Part shown: positions 18,837-27,971 of the stretch, piece by piece | Numbering within the stretch: the stretch's first letter is position 1 | Layout: every line of letters begins with the position of its first letter | Source: Planctomycetota bacterium | GTDB taxonomy: Bacteria > Planctomycetota > Planctomycetia > Pirellulales > Lacipirellulaceae | NCBI GenBank assembly: GCA_024278955.1 | Contig: JAJRSE010000025.1 | Span: forward strand, 48,395-112,394 | DNA: 64,000 nt | Direction: 5' to 3' | The notes under the pieces: generated by a model | What the model was told of the DNA's origin: nothing | Database searches by the model: none | What the model saw: the letters and a program-made list of their open reading frames with translations, nothing else | Program-made: the position numbers and the translations under genes

Positions 18837-19940
18837 ATGCGTGAAAAACTCTTCAAAACACTTTGCTGCTTCTCGCTACTTGCCTGCTCGGGCTGTAGCT
18901 TGGTGCTGCCTGAAGTTTCTCATCAGCCGGTGATTCGCAATCCGTTTCCCCAGCTTAGCCATGTTGCAGTCGCTCCGTTTTTTAATCATTCCGACGAAGC
19001 GACAGTCGATGGTCGCGAAATCGCGATGGCCTATTTTGCCGAACTACAGAAGACGCCCGGCTTCGAGGTCGTACCGGTCGGTGTGGTAGAAGAAGCGATT
19101 ATTGCCCATCGAATTAACCTAAGCGGGCCAGGCGAAGCGCGACGACTGGCCGAGATTCTTGGCGTCGACGCCGTGGTCGTCGGCGCGATAACCGACTACA
19201 CGGCTTACTATCCGCCTCGCTGTGGATTGCGAGTGGAATGGTACACGGCGAACCCAGGCTACCACGAAATTCCGATCGGCTATGGGCTGCCATGGAACAC
19301 GCCAGAGGAAGAATATATTCCAGACTCGCTAGTTTACGAATCGCAAATGGCGCTCGCCCGAGCCCAAATGACGACGCAATCGCCCGACTGCGATAACAGC
19401 ACCCAGACGTTGCCGCCTCCGCCGGGGATGCCTGCAAGTGCTGGCAGTGAGGAAGCGCAAGTCGATCCGTTTGAGGAGTCCGCGGTGCGGCTCACTCAAG
19501 CCGAAGAGTTGCCGGCAGGTACTGCGGAGCCAACGCCAGTAGAGGCAGCAGGCCCGTCAAACGAATCGAACGATGCAAACGAATCGATCGTTTCTAAAAA
19601 CTTATTCAACACAACCGGCGCAATGGGTCCGAATTGGCCGGACAAAAGTTGCTTTGACCCTGCCTTTCCTCAGGCGACCAAGCCTCAATGCGTGCCCTTC
19701 CATGGACCTGTGCTGAGCCATACGCGCATCTACCGCGGGACCGATCCAGAGCTTACAGAAGCCTTAAAAAGCTATGTTTACTTTCGAGACGACGCACGCT
19801 TCGGCGGTTGGGAAGCGTACCTTCAGCGGAGCGACGATTTCCTCCGCTTCTGCTGTCACATGCATATCTCAGAAATGCTTGCTGCGCGTGGCGGGAGTCA
19901 CAAAACGCGTCTGGTGTGGCGCTGGCCTGATAGCCGATAG
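18837..19940 (+). CDS. Lipoprotein with CsgG/TolB-like N-terminal domain
   Basis: A 367-residue product with a lipoprotein signal (LLACSGC, Cys about 20). The first 160 residues, with HVAVAPFFNHSDEATVDGRE, AELQKTPGFEVVP, ARRLAEILGVDAVVVGAITDY, follow the pattern of CsgG and TolB-N/LpoB-like domains that sit at the periplasmic face of the outer membrane. The middle (about 170-260) is a low-complexity linker rich in Pro, Glu and Ser. The C-terminal 100 residues have HTRIYRGTDPELTEALKSYVYFRDDARFGGWEAYL, which I do not recognise but which looks conserved and folded. It is a single gene. Confidence 0.75.
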   Translation: MREKLFKTLCCFSLLACSGCSLVLPEVSHQPVIRNPFPQLSHVAVAPFFNHSDEATVDGREIAMAYFAELQKTPGFEVVPVGVVEEAIIAHRINLSGPGEARRLAEILGVDAVVVGAITDYTAYYPPRCGLRVEWYTANPGYHEIPIGYGLPWNTPEEEYIPDSLVYESQMALARAQMTTQSPDCDNSTQTLPPPPGMPASAGSEEAQVDPFEESAVRLTQAEELPAGTAEPTPVEAAGPSNESNDANESIVSKNLFNTTGAMGPNWPDKSCFDPAFPQATKPQCVPFHGPVLSHTRIYRGTDPELTEALKSYVYFRDDARFGGWEAYLQRSDDFLRFCCHMHISEMLAARGGSHKTRLVWRWPDSR

Positions 19941-20142
19941 ATCGTAGTAGAATGCGATTCTTGTCAGAACGGATTCGCCCGGGCTACCCCCGCTTGATTG
20001 CTTTGGCCGTACTTCCGATTTGGAAAGCCGACCGAGCGATAGCATCAGCCCACCCCACCGCAGTCTTTTGACACCATAGAACCCGCTCTATGAATGCCAA
20101 GGCTGTCCCCTTCGCTGCGTTGTCGCATGGAGAGCTGCTACC

Positions 20143-20385
20143 GTGAATAGTGATGACATCAATGTACTGGCGTTGGTTAAGGGAAGAGAACGCTACATTT
20201 TCCTCTACGACGACACACAACGTGCCGAAGCTTTGCGGATGCTTGGTCGGTACGCCTCGCGATCCGATCTCAGCTTTACCTGGTACGACGCCGCCGTTTT
20301 GAGCCGCAAAGTCCGGCACTCGAAACCCTCGGGGAATTTGCTCGACCGAATCTCGCTGCCCCAGAAAACCGATTCGGAAGAGTAG
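20143..20385 (+). CDS. Small conserved hypothetical protein
   Basis: An 80-residue soluble protein starting with GTG at 20143 (GGAG about 11 bases upstream). The core NVLALVKGRERYIFLYDDTQRAEALRMLGRYASRSDLSFTWYDAAVLSRKVR has the look of a conserved small domain with alternating strands and a helix. I believe similar proteins occur in other planctomycetes, but I cannot name a family or function. No neighbours share its transcription unit. Confidence 0.6.
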   Translation: MNSDDINVLALVKGRERYIFLYDDTQRAEALRMLGRYASRSDLSFTWYDAAVLSRKVRHSKPSGNLLDRISLPQKTDSEE

Positions 20386-20472
20386 CGTAGAGAGGTTAGG
20401 GGCCAGAGGTTGGGGATTGGTAGTATGCCTCGGCCTTGTTGACTAATCCATTTGGAAAGAACTTTTCTGACG

Positions 20473-20708
20473 GGATAGACAGGATTTGAAACACAGAAAC
20501 ACAGAGAAAGAAAACTGATGCTGAGACAATGCTTAGAATTGAGATGCGAGACAGGCCCCGAGACACTCGAAGTTATTTGCAGCAGTAGTTTCTATGTCTT
20601 GAAACTCGATTTTCATTTATGACAAAGTACTCGTTTATTCATTTTCGATAAAAAGGATTGAAAAACTCCGTGTCCTCTGTGCCTCCGTGTTTCAAATCCT
20701 GTCCATCC
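20473..20708. repeat. Inverted-repeat element between the small hypothetical gene and xerC
   Basis: The arms 20473-20494 and 20687-20708 are 22 bases long and differ at one position (GGATAGACAGG against GGATGGACAGG, both followed by ATTTGAAACAC). The similarity continues inward with CACAGA / CTCTGTG-type words (cacagaaacacagag; ctccgtgtcctctgtgcctccgtg) and outward into GACGGGATA / TATCCTGTC. The 190-base interior is AT-rich with no gene. It looks like a dispersed non-coding repeat or a MITE-like element. Confidence 0.75.
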
Positions 20709-20891
20709 TGTTTTATCCTGTCAAAAAAAACGATTTAAGGCAATGGTTCGACAAGGCCGTATGCCTCTTATCTTTCTATTTCCACTACTGCTTTGTCATA
20801 CGCTAAAAATTGGAGTGCTGGCTGTCAGGAGTTTTGAGACAAAGCCTAAATCTCACCTCCCACCTCGGACCCCCAATTCCCTCCCCAGCCA

Positions 20892-21791
20892 ATGCAACGC
20901 AAGATCGCTCGATTCCTGCAGCACCTCCATATCGAACGGGGTGCCTCGCCCCACACACTGAAGAGCTATCGAGAAGATCTTGAGTCGTTGGTCGAATACT
21001 TTAGTGAAGAAGACGGCAGCTGTCCCGATCCGGCCGGTTTGACCTCGGTAGAGCTGCGAGGGTATCTCTCGGCGCTGCACGAAGCCGGGTACGCAAAGAC
21101 TTCGATCGCGCGGAAGCTGGCGTCGCTACGAAGCTTTTATCGGCACGGGCAGCGCGAAGGTTGGGTCGATAGCAACCCAGCCAAAGCGTTACGGAATCCG
21201 CGCAAGGCCCACAAGCTGCCGCATTTTCTTACCACCGAAGAAATTGGCCGCCTGCTTGCTGCGCCAGCGGTCGACGGCCCAATGGGTCTTCGCGACCGCG
21301 CAATGCTTGAGACGCTTTACTCGGGCGGGCTTCGGGTAAGCGAGCTAGTCGGCCTCAATGAGGGCGACCTCGATTTCGAGCAGGGAATTGTCCGCGTCCG
21401 AGGCAAGGGCCGAAAAGAACGGATTACCCCATTAGGCTCGTATGCGGTGCGAGCCCTTCAAACGTGGCTTGCGAAGCGGCAGCTTTCGGCAAAAGAACCT
21501 CAGGGGCGAGAGGCTCCGGTATTTGTCAATCGCTTTGGCACGCGACTAACTACCCGTAGCGTGGGCCGCATGCTCGAAAAACATCTTCGCGAGTCGGGGC
21601 TCGACCGTCGCACGAGCCCGCACACGTTGCGACATAGTTTTGCAACGCATCTGCTCGATCGCGGTGCCGACATCCGTAGCGTGCAGGAGCTACTAGGGCA
21701 CAAGAGCCTGGAAACAACTCAGATCTATACGCACGTAAGCACAAGCAACCTGCGAGCAGCTTACGAGAAGGCCCACCCTCGAGCCCGGTAA
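20892..21791 (+). CDS. xerC: Tyrosine recombinase XerC/XerD type
   Basis: A 299-residue site-specific recombinase, the usual length for Xer proteins that resolve chromosome dimers at dif. The N-terminal SAM-like domain (about 1-95, HLHIERGASPHTLKSYREDL) binds the core site. The catalytic domain shows Arg in YSGGLRVSELVGL, Lys in VRGKGRKER, HTLRHSFATHLLDRG, LGHKSLETTQIYTH with the nucleophile Tyr. All six catalytic residues are present. XerC rather than XerD is a judgement from overall similarity. It follows the inverted repeat region and is convergent with the gene at 21827, leaving 35 bases. Confidence 0.92.
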   Translation: MQRKIARFLQHLHIERGASPHTLKSYREDLESLVEYFSEEDGSCPDPAGLTSVELRGYLSALHEAGYAKTSIARKLASLRSFYRHGQREGWVDSNPAKALRNPRKAHKLPHFLTTEEIGRLLAAPAVDGPMGLRDRAMLETLYSGGLRVSELVGLNEGDLDFEQGIVRVRGKGRKERITPLGSYAVRALQTWLAKRQLSAKEPQGREAPVFVNRFGTRLTTRSVGRMLEKHLRESGLDRRTSPHTLRHSFATHLLDRGADIRSVQELLGHKSLETTQIYTHVSTSNLRAAYEKAHPRAR

Positions 21792-21826
21792 GACACTTTT
21801 CAAGAGTGCCTGCGTGATGTGGAAAC

Positions 21827-22222
21827 CTACAGCTTCACGCCAATCCGCTTCGCCCTCAGCACCAAAGCCGGACGAAAGTAAACCATCGGCCGAAGCTCGC
21901 GGCTACGAGACTTCCGGCTCGCTCGATCGCGGGCCCACAAAAACGTGCTGTCGACCAGCCTCCGAGGCAACTGGCCTTGCTCGACCAAAGCCACCACCTT
22001 CGCAATAAACATCTTGTCCCCCTTCGTCCTCGCCCGGAGCCCCACTCGAAGCTGTTGCGATAGGCTCAGCTTTCGGCCTTCGTTCTGCGTTGGCTCGACC
22101 GTCCCTTGTGCCGCAACCGGCGCTGCCCCAAAACTCAAGATTCCTGCCACAATCGTGGCCAGCCCAAGTCGAGCCGCTCGACAGCAAAACCAATTTGCAA
22201 AAAACATGATCTGCTCAGTCAT
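21827..22222 (-). CDS. Small exported protein of unknown function
   Basis: The start is taken at ATG 22222 (MTEQIMFFANWF), because a signal peptide follows (hydrophobic stretch about 18-35, cleavage near PVAAQ). The 131-residue product has a mature part with LSLSQQLRVGLRARTKGDKMFIAKVVALVEQGQLPRRLVDSTFLWARDRA. I think related small exported proteins occur in other planctomycetes, but there is no known function. It is strongly basic in its second half. Confidence 0.65.
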   Translation of the reverse strand: MTEQIMFFANWFCCRAARLGLATIVAGILSFGAAPVAAQGTVEPTQNEGRKLSLSQQLRVGLRARTKGDKMFIAKVVALVEQGQLPRRLVDSTFLWARDRASRKSRSRELRPMVYFRPALVLRAKRIGVKL

Positions 22223-22897
22223 CGCAACCCTCGTTGAGAAATCGTCGAAAAGCAAAAACGCAGGCTCGCCCTGCGCAGGAGAGACCACAAATTCGGGCAG
22301 CGATTTGTAGTTTCTCTAAGCCTTGAAGACAACAGCAAACCGCTAGCCCCAACTTGCTAGCTAGCTACCAAGTTGACGCCTAGCCCATCCCACGCCCAGG
22401 CAAACGATCCGCAAGTTTCCGCTAGCTATCAGCCGCACGCTATGCGAAATTTGAAGGAACGATTTCTAAAGAATCGCCCCGTAAGAAAGCATGCGAAGTA
22501 CCTTGAAATGCCCGTGCCGTGGCAAGAGCACGTCCGTGCGACACGCATTAATAATGTCCCACGAGGGTCACCAAAAGTCCTAAATTCAACCCATTTTGTC
22601 CCCTCCATGCCTCGCAAACCCCTACGATTCTCGAACCATTCAAAGCAAGCAGGGGACAAAACCCATGAATTAAGTCCCAAAACATGGGACCCCTACCGAT
22701 GGGACAAAACCCCAAAAGAGGGGGGCACCGAGTGCTTTGTCCGTATTGAATATTAGCGTCGAAGGCAACGCCGAAACAACCGAAAAAATCCCCAACAAAC
22801 ACTGCTATCATAAAAGAGACTCGCAAATTTCAAACACACAATCAAAGTCCGGCATCGCCATTCCCGGCTTACCCAAACCACCCCAAGAGATTCGCCC
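22223..22897. other. Intergenic region with a dispersed repeat
   Basis: About 675 bases without a convincing gene; the ORFs at 22373-22756 (+) and 22548-22826 (-) run through repeat sequence. Several GGGACAAAACCC words in both orientations lie between 22590 and 22715. The last 100 bases must contain the promoter of the ECF sigma factor gene. Confidence 0.5.
22675..22715 (+). repeat. Dispersed palindromic repeat, copy 1 (GTCCCAAAACATGGGAC type)
   Basis: The segment contains GTCCCAAAACATGGGACCCC followed by CTAC, two variable bases and ATGGGACAAAACCCC. The same sequence is found in reverse complement at 63840-63881 with only two or three differences. It contains a small hairpin (GTCCC/GGGAC). 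Confidence 0.75.
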
Positions 22898-23533
22898 ATG
22901 TGGCCCGACACCGAAAACACCGAACAGCTATTAACAAGTGCCCGCCAGGGAAACGACGACGCCGTCAATCGACTGCTAGAACAACATCGCGAATCGGTAC
23001 GACAAATGATCGACCTACGAATGGACCGAATGCTCAAACGCCGCGTCGACGCTAGCGATATCGTGCAAGAGGTAATGATCGAAGCCAACCGACGATTACA
23101 AAAGTACCTCCAAGACCCCGTCCTCCCTTTCCACCTTTGGCTGCGTCAAATGGCCAAAGATCGTCTTATCGATGCCCACCGACGACATCGGGGCGCTGCC
23201 CGACGCTCGATCGATCGCGAACAACCGATCGCCGCGAATTTCACCGGCGAATCTTCGCTCGATCTCATGGCCCAGCTTCGCGACCAACAACTCACTCCCG
23301 CTGCCGAAGCCACCTGGCAAGAACTCCAGCAACGCTTTGAAGCCGCTTGCAATCAACTCGATCCCCAAGACCAAGAAATCGTACTCATGCGACACTTCGA
23401 GCACCTCTCCAATGCCGAAACGGCAATCGTACTGAACCTCTCCCATCAAGCCACGAGTATGCGATACCTCCGAGCCATGAGACGATTGCGAAAAAACATC
23501 AACGACATCGACCCCGACGGCAACCCCTCATGA
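22898..23533 (+). CDS. ECF-type RNA polymerase sigma factor
   Basis: A 211-residue sigma-70 family protein of the extracytoplasmic function type. Region 2 covers about 10-90 (DDAVNRLLEQHRESVRQMIDLRMD, RVDASDIVQEVMIEANRRL, PFHLWLRQMAKDRLIDAHRRH). Region 4 covers about 140-200 (LDPQDQEIVLMRHFEHLSNAETAIVLNLSHQATSMRYLRAMRRLR) with the helix-turn-helix. No anti-sigma factor follows; instead its stop overlaps the start of a Ser/Thr kinase gene by ATGA. This arrangement is known from planctomycete ECF groups whose activity is thought to depend on the linked kinase. Confidence 0.93.
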   Translation: MWPDTENTEQLLTSARQGNDDAVNRLLEQHRESVRQMIDLRMDRMLKRRVDASDIVQEVMIEANRRLQKYLQDPVLPFHLWLRQMAKDRLIDAHRRHRGAARRSIDREQPIAANFTGESSLDLMAQLRDQQLTPAAEATWQELQQRFEAACNQLDPQDQEIVLMRHFEHLSNAETAIVLNLSHQATSMRYLRAMRRLRKNINDIDPDGNPS

Positions 23534-25206
23534 GCGACGACTCCACCACGGCCTCGCTCCACGACCAGCAGCTTGCCGACCTATTCGCCAAGCTCACGGC
23601 CCCCCGCTCTGCTGCGCGGCCCAATCTCGAAGAACTTGTTCGCGATCACCCTCACCTTGCCGAAGAACTCCGAGAACTTTGGGGGACCGCCATGGTCGTC
23701 GACGCCGTGGCAGACTCGTCGCACCAACGAGTTTCTCTTGAAAATCTCAAGCCGGACATTGCTGAAATCCAACTTCCCAAGCAATTGGGCGACTTCCATC
23801 TCCTCGAAGAAATCGGTCGCGGCGGAATGGGCGTCATCTACCGCGCCCGACAACAAAGCCTAGGTCGCGACGTTGCCGTAAAGCTCATCCTCGCCGGAAC
23901 CCAAGCCTCGCCAAACGAACAAGCTCGCTTCCAAGCCGAAGTAACAGCCGCCGCAGCCCTCGACCATCCCCACATCGTACCCATCTACGAAGTGGGCTTC
24001 TCCGAAGGTTACCAATACTTTGCCATGAAGCTCGTCGAAGGCCAAACCCTCGCTAGAAGAATCGCCAAAGGCCCGCTGCCAGAACGCGACGCGGTCCAGA
24101 TAGTTCGCACCATTGCCCAAGCAATCCAGTACGCGCATCAACAAGGCGTCGTCCACCGCGATCTCAAACCGGCAAACATCCTCCTCGACCAAGACAACAG
24201 TCCCTACGTTTCTGATTTCGGCCTAGCCAAACAGATTTCGGCTTCAGAAACCCTGACACAAGCCGGTGCAATCCTAGGCACCCCCGCCTACATGGCACCT
24301 GAGCAAGCCGCAAGTCGCCGTGGCCTTATCGGCCCTCTGTCCGACGTCTATAGCCTTGGCGCCATTCTCTACGCCCTACTCACCGGCAAACCGCCCTTAC
24401 AAGGAATCTCGCCTGTCGATACCGTGCTCATGGTGCTCGACCAAGATCCGCTGCCTCCCAGGCTGCTCAATCCTCGCGTCAGCCGCGACTTAGAAATGAT
24501 TGTTCTTCGCTGTCTCCAAAAACCTGGAGACCTTCGCTACGAATCGGCTGGGCGGCTCGCCGACGATCTCCAAGCATTTCTCGCAGGCGAACCCATCTCG
24601 GCTCGTAGCGGTCAACTATCGCATATCGTCGCTCGCGTTTTTCGCGACACCCCCAATGCCAGCATCTTAGAAAACTGGGGCCTTCTCTGGATTTGGCACT
24701 CGGCAGTCCTACTCCTGCTCTGCCTCGTAACCAATTGGCTCCACTTACGCCAAGACACGTGGCCTGCCATGAAAACCCCATGGCCCTACCTGACCCTCTG
24801 GGGAGGCGGACTCGCGGTTTGGGCACCCATCTTTTGGTCTCTTCGACGTCGCGCAGGCCCGGTTACCACCGTCGAACGTCACGTGGCCCATGCTTGGGGT
24901 GGAAGCATCATCGCCGTGGTTTTGCTGTTCGTCGTCGAGGCACTACTCCGACTCCCCGTGCTCACGCTGTCGCCTGTCCTCGGCCTCATCAGCGGCATGG
25001 TCTTTGTCGTCAAAGCAGGAATCTTAACCGGGACTTTCTACATCTACGCTGCCGCTATGTTCGCCACTTCCATCGCGATGGCCATCTTGCAACACGCACA
25101 ATGGCCTTACGGCATCTCGCTCTACGGGCTCGCCTCAGCAGCCAGCTTTTTTATCCCCGGCTGGAAGTACCACCGCCAAAAACGCTCGAACCGCGAAAAG
25201 GAGTAA
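23530..25206 (+). CDS. Membrane Ser/Thr protein kinase linked to the ECF sigma factor
   Basis: The start is ATG 23530, inside the sigma factor stop (ATGA), giving 558 residues; the track start at 23347 runs through the sigma gene in another frame. Residues 1-80 are a planctomycete-type N-terminal extension. The kinase domain (about 88-350) has GRGGMG (glycine loop), Lys118 in VAVK, HRDLKPAN (209-216), DFG (229-231) and GTPAYMAPEQ (250-259), so it should be active. The C-terminal 200 residues carry about five or six hydrophobic helices without an extracellular sensor domain. It probably phosphorylates the linked sigma factor in response to an envelope signal; this is inference from operon structure. 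Confidence 0.93.
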   Translation: MSDDSTTASLHDQQLADLFAKLTAPRSAARPNLEELVRDHPHLAEELRELWGTAMVVDAVADSSHQRVSLENLKPDIAEIQLPKQLGDFHLLEEIGRGGMGVIYRARQQSLGRDVAVKLILAGTQASPNEQARFQAEVTAAAALDHPHIVPIYEVGFSEGYQYFAMKLVEGQTLARRIAKGPLPERDAVQIVRTIAQAIQYAHQQGVVHRDLKPANILLDQDNSPYVSDFGLAKQISASETLTQAGAILGTPAYMAPEQAASRRGLIGPLSDVYSLGAILYALLTGKPPLQGISPVDTVLMVLDQDPLPPRLLNPRVSRDLEMIVLRCLQKPGDLRYESAGRLADDLQAFLAGEPISARSGQLSHIVARVFRDTPNASILENWGLLWIWHSAVLLLLCLVTNWLHLRQDTWPAMKTPWPYLTLWGGGLAVWAPIFWSLRRRAGPVTTVERHVAHAWGGSIIAVVLLFVVEALLRLPVLTLSPVLGLISGMVFVVKAGILTGTFYIYAAAMFATSIAMAILQHAQWPYGISLYGLASAASFFIPGWKYHRQKRSNREKE

Positions 25207-25215
25207 CTTGCCAAC

Positions 25216-25818
25216 CTAACGCGACTTCGGTTTTGGTCTTGGTTGCGTCGCACCAGCAAAATAACCACCCGTGTTGAGATAGTTACCCATACTTTGGAAA
25301 ACCGCCGCATGCCCTGTCGGCGCCGAATTTTCGTTGCCTTTCACGCTGTAGGGACCCTGAGCCGCCATTTGATTGAGACGACTTTGATTCGCATTACCCT
25401 GACGCTGTAACTGCTGATTCACCCGCCGTTGCTCCTGCTGGGGACGTACCGTGTTGTAATAAGAATTCGCCTGGTTAAACGCGCTACTCAACCCAAGATA
25501 AGGGCTCACCGCCGGGCTGCGACTGACGTTAGAAAATGGTTTGGAAGAAAAATTCGATCGTGGCGCACTGCTGCTGCGGTTGTTGCCATTCAAGGCACCC
25601 ATGGTTGCAAAGGCTGAGCGATCGCGCCCGACAGGATTCAATCTGCTTAGGAGGAATTTAGAACCGTACCGCGTAGCGCCAAAATTATTTGCGAACACTT
25701 TAGAGCGGCTCTCACCGTAAGTGTTTGAGTTTGACTGAGCCTCAGCAGAATCCCCAGTCAAAGCAAACCCTAAGGTTGCAAGCAAGAAAACGCCTAGCAT
25801 TTTGTTTCGGAAGTTCAT
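25216..25818 (-). CDS. Exported Asn/Gln/Ser-rich protein of unknown function
   Basis: A 200-residue product with a signal peptide (cleavage near AEAQS, about 28). The mature part is rich in Asn, Ser, Gln and Arg (SNSNTYGESRSKVF, PQQEQRRVNQQLQRQGNANQ) and probably disordered, with a more conserved-looking end (TGHAAVFQSMGNYLNTGGYFAGA). I do not recognise it. It is convergent with the kinase gene with nine bases between the stops. Confidence 0.65.
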   Translation of the reverse strand: MNFRNKMLGVFLLATLGFALTGDSAEAQSNSNTYGESRSKVFANNFGATRYGSKFLLSRLNPVGRDRSAFATMGALNGNNRSSSAPRSNFSSKPFSNVSRSPAVSPYLGLSSAFNQANSYYNTVRPQQEQRRVNQQLQRQGNANQSRLNQMAAQGPYSVKGNENSAPTGHAAVFQSMGNYLNTGGYFAGATQPRPKPKSR

Positions 25819-26044
25819 CGCGATGGCCTCACATGTTCATAAATCGGATCACTCGAGAACCGCGTCCCAATACGCCCATTGTATCCCCCGCCCTGGTGAC
25901 AGGCAACTTAGGGGACGAATGGCCTATAAACTGGGCGGCTGTTTCGCGGGTACTCCCATACTAGTCAGCATTTTCCGTGCCCAAAGCCAAGCCGCCGGTT
26001 CCGTGCCCTTTTTTCCCTACTCCGAAGCCAAACAACCCGTACGA

Positions 26045-27094
26045 CTAATACGAAGGACCCGATTCTTCCCTTCTGCTGACTTCCGCCACCCACCCAGGAT
26101 TCTCCAAATACCAACGCACCGTTTCACGAAGCCCCCCTTCGAAGCCGATTTTTGGCAGCCAGTGTGTCTCGCTCCGCAGTCGACCGGCGTCGACCGCATA
26201 CCGCCGGTCATGCCCCAACCGGTCGACAGTACTGGCGATTAGCTTCCGGCGGTTTTTCCCATCCCCTAGTAATTCGTCCAAAAAATCGCAAATCAACTCC
26301 ACGACATGCAAATTCGTCAAGCAGTTTTCTGCTCCAATCACGTAACGAGAAGAAGGTTTCTTTGCTCGCAGTATCTCAAGAAGCGCATCCCCGCAATCCT
26401 CAACGTGCAGCCAATCTCGTTGGTGCAAACCATCGCCATAAACTGGCAGCGATTGCCCGGCCGCTGCGTGCAAAATCATCTTCGGAATCAGCTTCTCGGG
26501 ATGTTGACGCGGACCAAAATTGTTGCTCGAATTCGCAACCACCACCGGCAAACCATAGGTCTGAGAAAACGCCCTCGCAAAATGCTCACCAGCCGCTTTG
26601 GAAGCAGCGTAAGGAGAGTTTGGCGCAAAAGGACTTTGCTCATCGAAACTCTCGTCGGGGTTCGCAGAACCAAAAACCTCGTCCGTAGAAACCAACAAAC
26701 AGCGAAAGGCTTGCTGCTCGGCTTCTTTTAACTGTTGCCAATACCGGGTAACCTCGTCAAGCAGCACGCAAGTCCCCAACGCATTGGTCGTAGCAAACTG
26801 AGGCGGCCCCGCAATCGACCGATCAACATGCGACTCCGCCGCCAGATGAATCACCGCCTGAGGCCGATGCCTCTTCAACAGCTCCGCAACCAACGCGGCA
26901 TCGGCAACGTCTCCTTCGACCAACTCATGCCGCGGATTGTCCAGCACTTCAGTCAGGCTGCAACGATTCCCGGCATAAGTCAGCTTGTCGATCGTAACAA
27001 CCGACCACGACCCGACTGCCAAACACTGTCGCACCAATGTGCTACCAATAAAGCCAGCACCTCCAGTGACTATTACCGTCGAATCTTGGTTCAT
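26045..27094 (-). CDS. rfbB: dTDP-glucose 4,6-dehydratase
   Basis: An extended short-chain dehydrogenase of 349 residues that makes dTDP-4-keto-6-deoxyglucose, the entry to dTDP-rhamnose and related sugars of surface polysaccharides. The start is ATG 27094 with AAGG about 10 bases upstream. It has the NAD motif TGGAGFIGS (about 8-16), the catalytic STDEVFGS and YAASK, plus NNFGPRQHPEKLIPKMI and HQRDWLHVEDC typical of RmlB. The other rml genes are not next to it. Its neighbour tadA lies upstream, 73 bases away. Confidence 0.93.
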   Translation of the reverse strand: MNQDSTVIVTGGAGFIGSTLVRQCLAVGSWSVVTIDKLTYAGNRCSLTEVLDNPRHELVEGDVADAALVAELLKRHRPQAVIHLAAESHVDRSIAGPPQFATTNALGTCVLLDEVTRYWQQLKEAEQQAFRCLLVSTDEVFGSANPDESFDEQSPFAPNSPYAASKAAGEHFARAFSQTYGLPVVVANSSNNFGPRQHPEKLIPKMILHAAAGQSLPVYGDGLHQRDWLHVEDCGDALLEILRAKKPSSRYVIGAENCLTNLHVVELICDFLDELLGDGKNRRKLIASTVDRLGHDRRYAVDAGRLRSETHWLPKIGFEGGLRETVRWYLENPGWVAEVSRREESGPSY

Positions 27095-27167
27095 GCTATT
27101 TACCTTCTTGCATTCTCCTCGGAAATACAACATTCCCCAAGGCAACCGACAACCTGTTGCACATCAA

Positions 27168-27644
27168 TCACTTTTTCTTCAGCAACCTTTTCTGCCGAAA
27201 AAAATCGGTAAGTAGCTGGCCGCAGCGGTCCGCCAAAACACCCCGTTCCACTTCGGCTCGATGGTTCAACCGCGAGTCGTCAAGAAGTTGATAGAGGCTA
27301 CACACTGCCCCCGCTTTTGGATCATCCGCACCATACACCACTTGGCTAATACGTGCTTGTAGAATTGCTCCCGCACACATAGGGCAAGGCTCGAGCGTGA
27401 CATACAAGGTACATCGCTCCAACCTCCAAGAATCAATCGAAGCGGCCGCCTGAGTAATTGCCACCATCTCGGCATGAGCGGTCGGGTCTCGCAGTTGCTC
27501 TCGTCCGTTGTGGGCTGCTGCCAGCACTACCCCATCTCGAACGATCACCGCACCCACCGGCACCTCGTCGATCGCCCTGGCCGCTTCAGCCTGGAGAAGG
27601 GCCATTTCCATGTAAAGCTCGTGATCCACACCCTGGTCCTTCAC
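27168..27644 (-). CDS. tadA: tRNA-specific adenosine deaminase
   Basis: TadA converts A34 of tRNA-Arg(ACG) to inosine. The 158-residue product has the zinc motif HAEM (His and catalytic Glu) and [10 protein letters not shown] (two Cys), and the family pattern [33 protein letters not shown]. The start GTG at 27644 gives [19 protein letters not shown]; the internal ATG at MEMALLQA would also leave a complete domain. The basic tail QKRLLKKK is usual for RNA binding. Confidence 0.94.
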   Translation of the reverse strand: MKDQGVDHELYMEMALLQAEAARAIDEVPVGAVIVRDGVVLAAAHNGREQLRDPTAHAEMVAITQAAASIDSWRLERCTLYVTLEPCPMCAGAILQARISQVVYGADDPKAGAVCSLYQLLDDSRLNHRAEVERGVLADRCGQLLTDFFRQKRLLKKK

Positions 27645-27971
27645 TCAAAAAACGCAAAAATCACCTACTTTGCTTTCCAAACAGCCTGAGACGGCGGCCT
27701 ATTTGCTGGCAAACGCAACAAAACTATCGTAAACTAGCTAGCGGCGAACAATCGACCTTGGTCTTCCGTATTTCAGGTGACGCCGTGTCCCAGATGACAC
27801 AGCCAGTAAGCTGGTAGGCTGTCTCAACTCGACCGATGCCTTCTCCGATACCAAGAGAAGAAGTTCAGCAGTATACTGAATCGCCGCCAACAACCTATCA
27901 GAACGGTTAAATACTCTCTCGATTATCTCCGTCTATTCCATTCCTAGCTCAACTCCGTTCCTAGCTTAACA
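27645..27971. promoter_or_regulatory. Divergent promoter region between tadA and the VanZ-like gene
   Basis: About 330 bases with divergent genes on both sides. It contains small hairpins (GTGTCccagatGACAC near 27787, and CAGCC...GGCTG just after it) but no recognisable riboswitch or RNA gene. Confidence 0.35.

Noticed and set aside
22373-22756. 127-codon ORF on the + strand
   Set aside because: It runs through the dispersed repeat (GTCCCAAAACATGGGAC) and has no conserved-looking segment or ribosome site.
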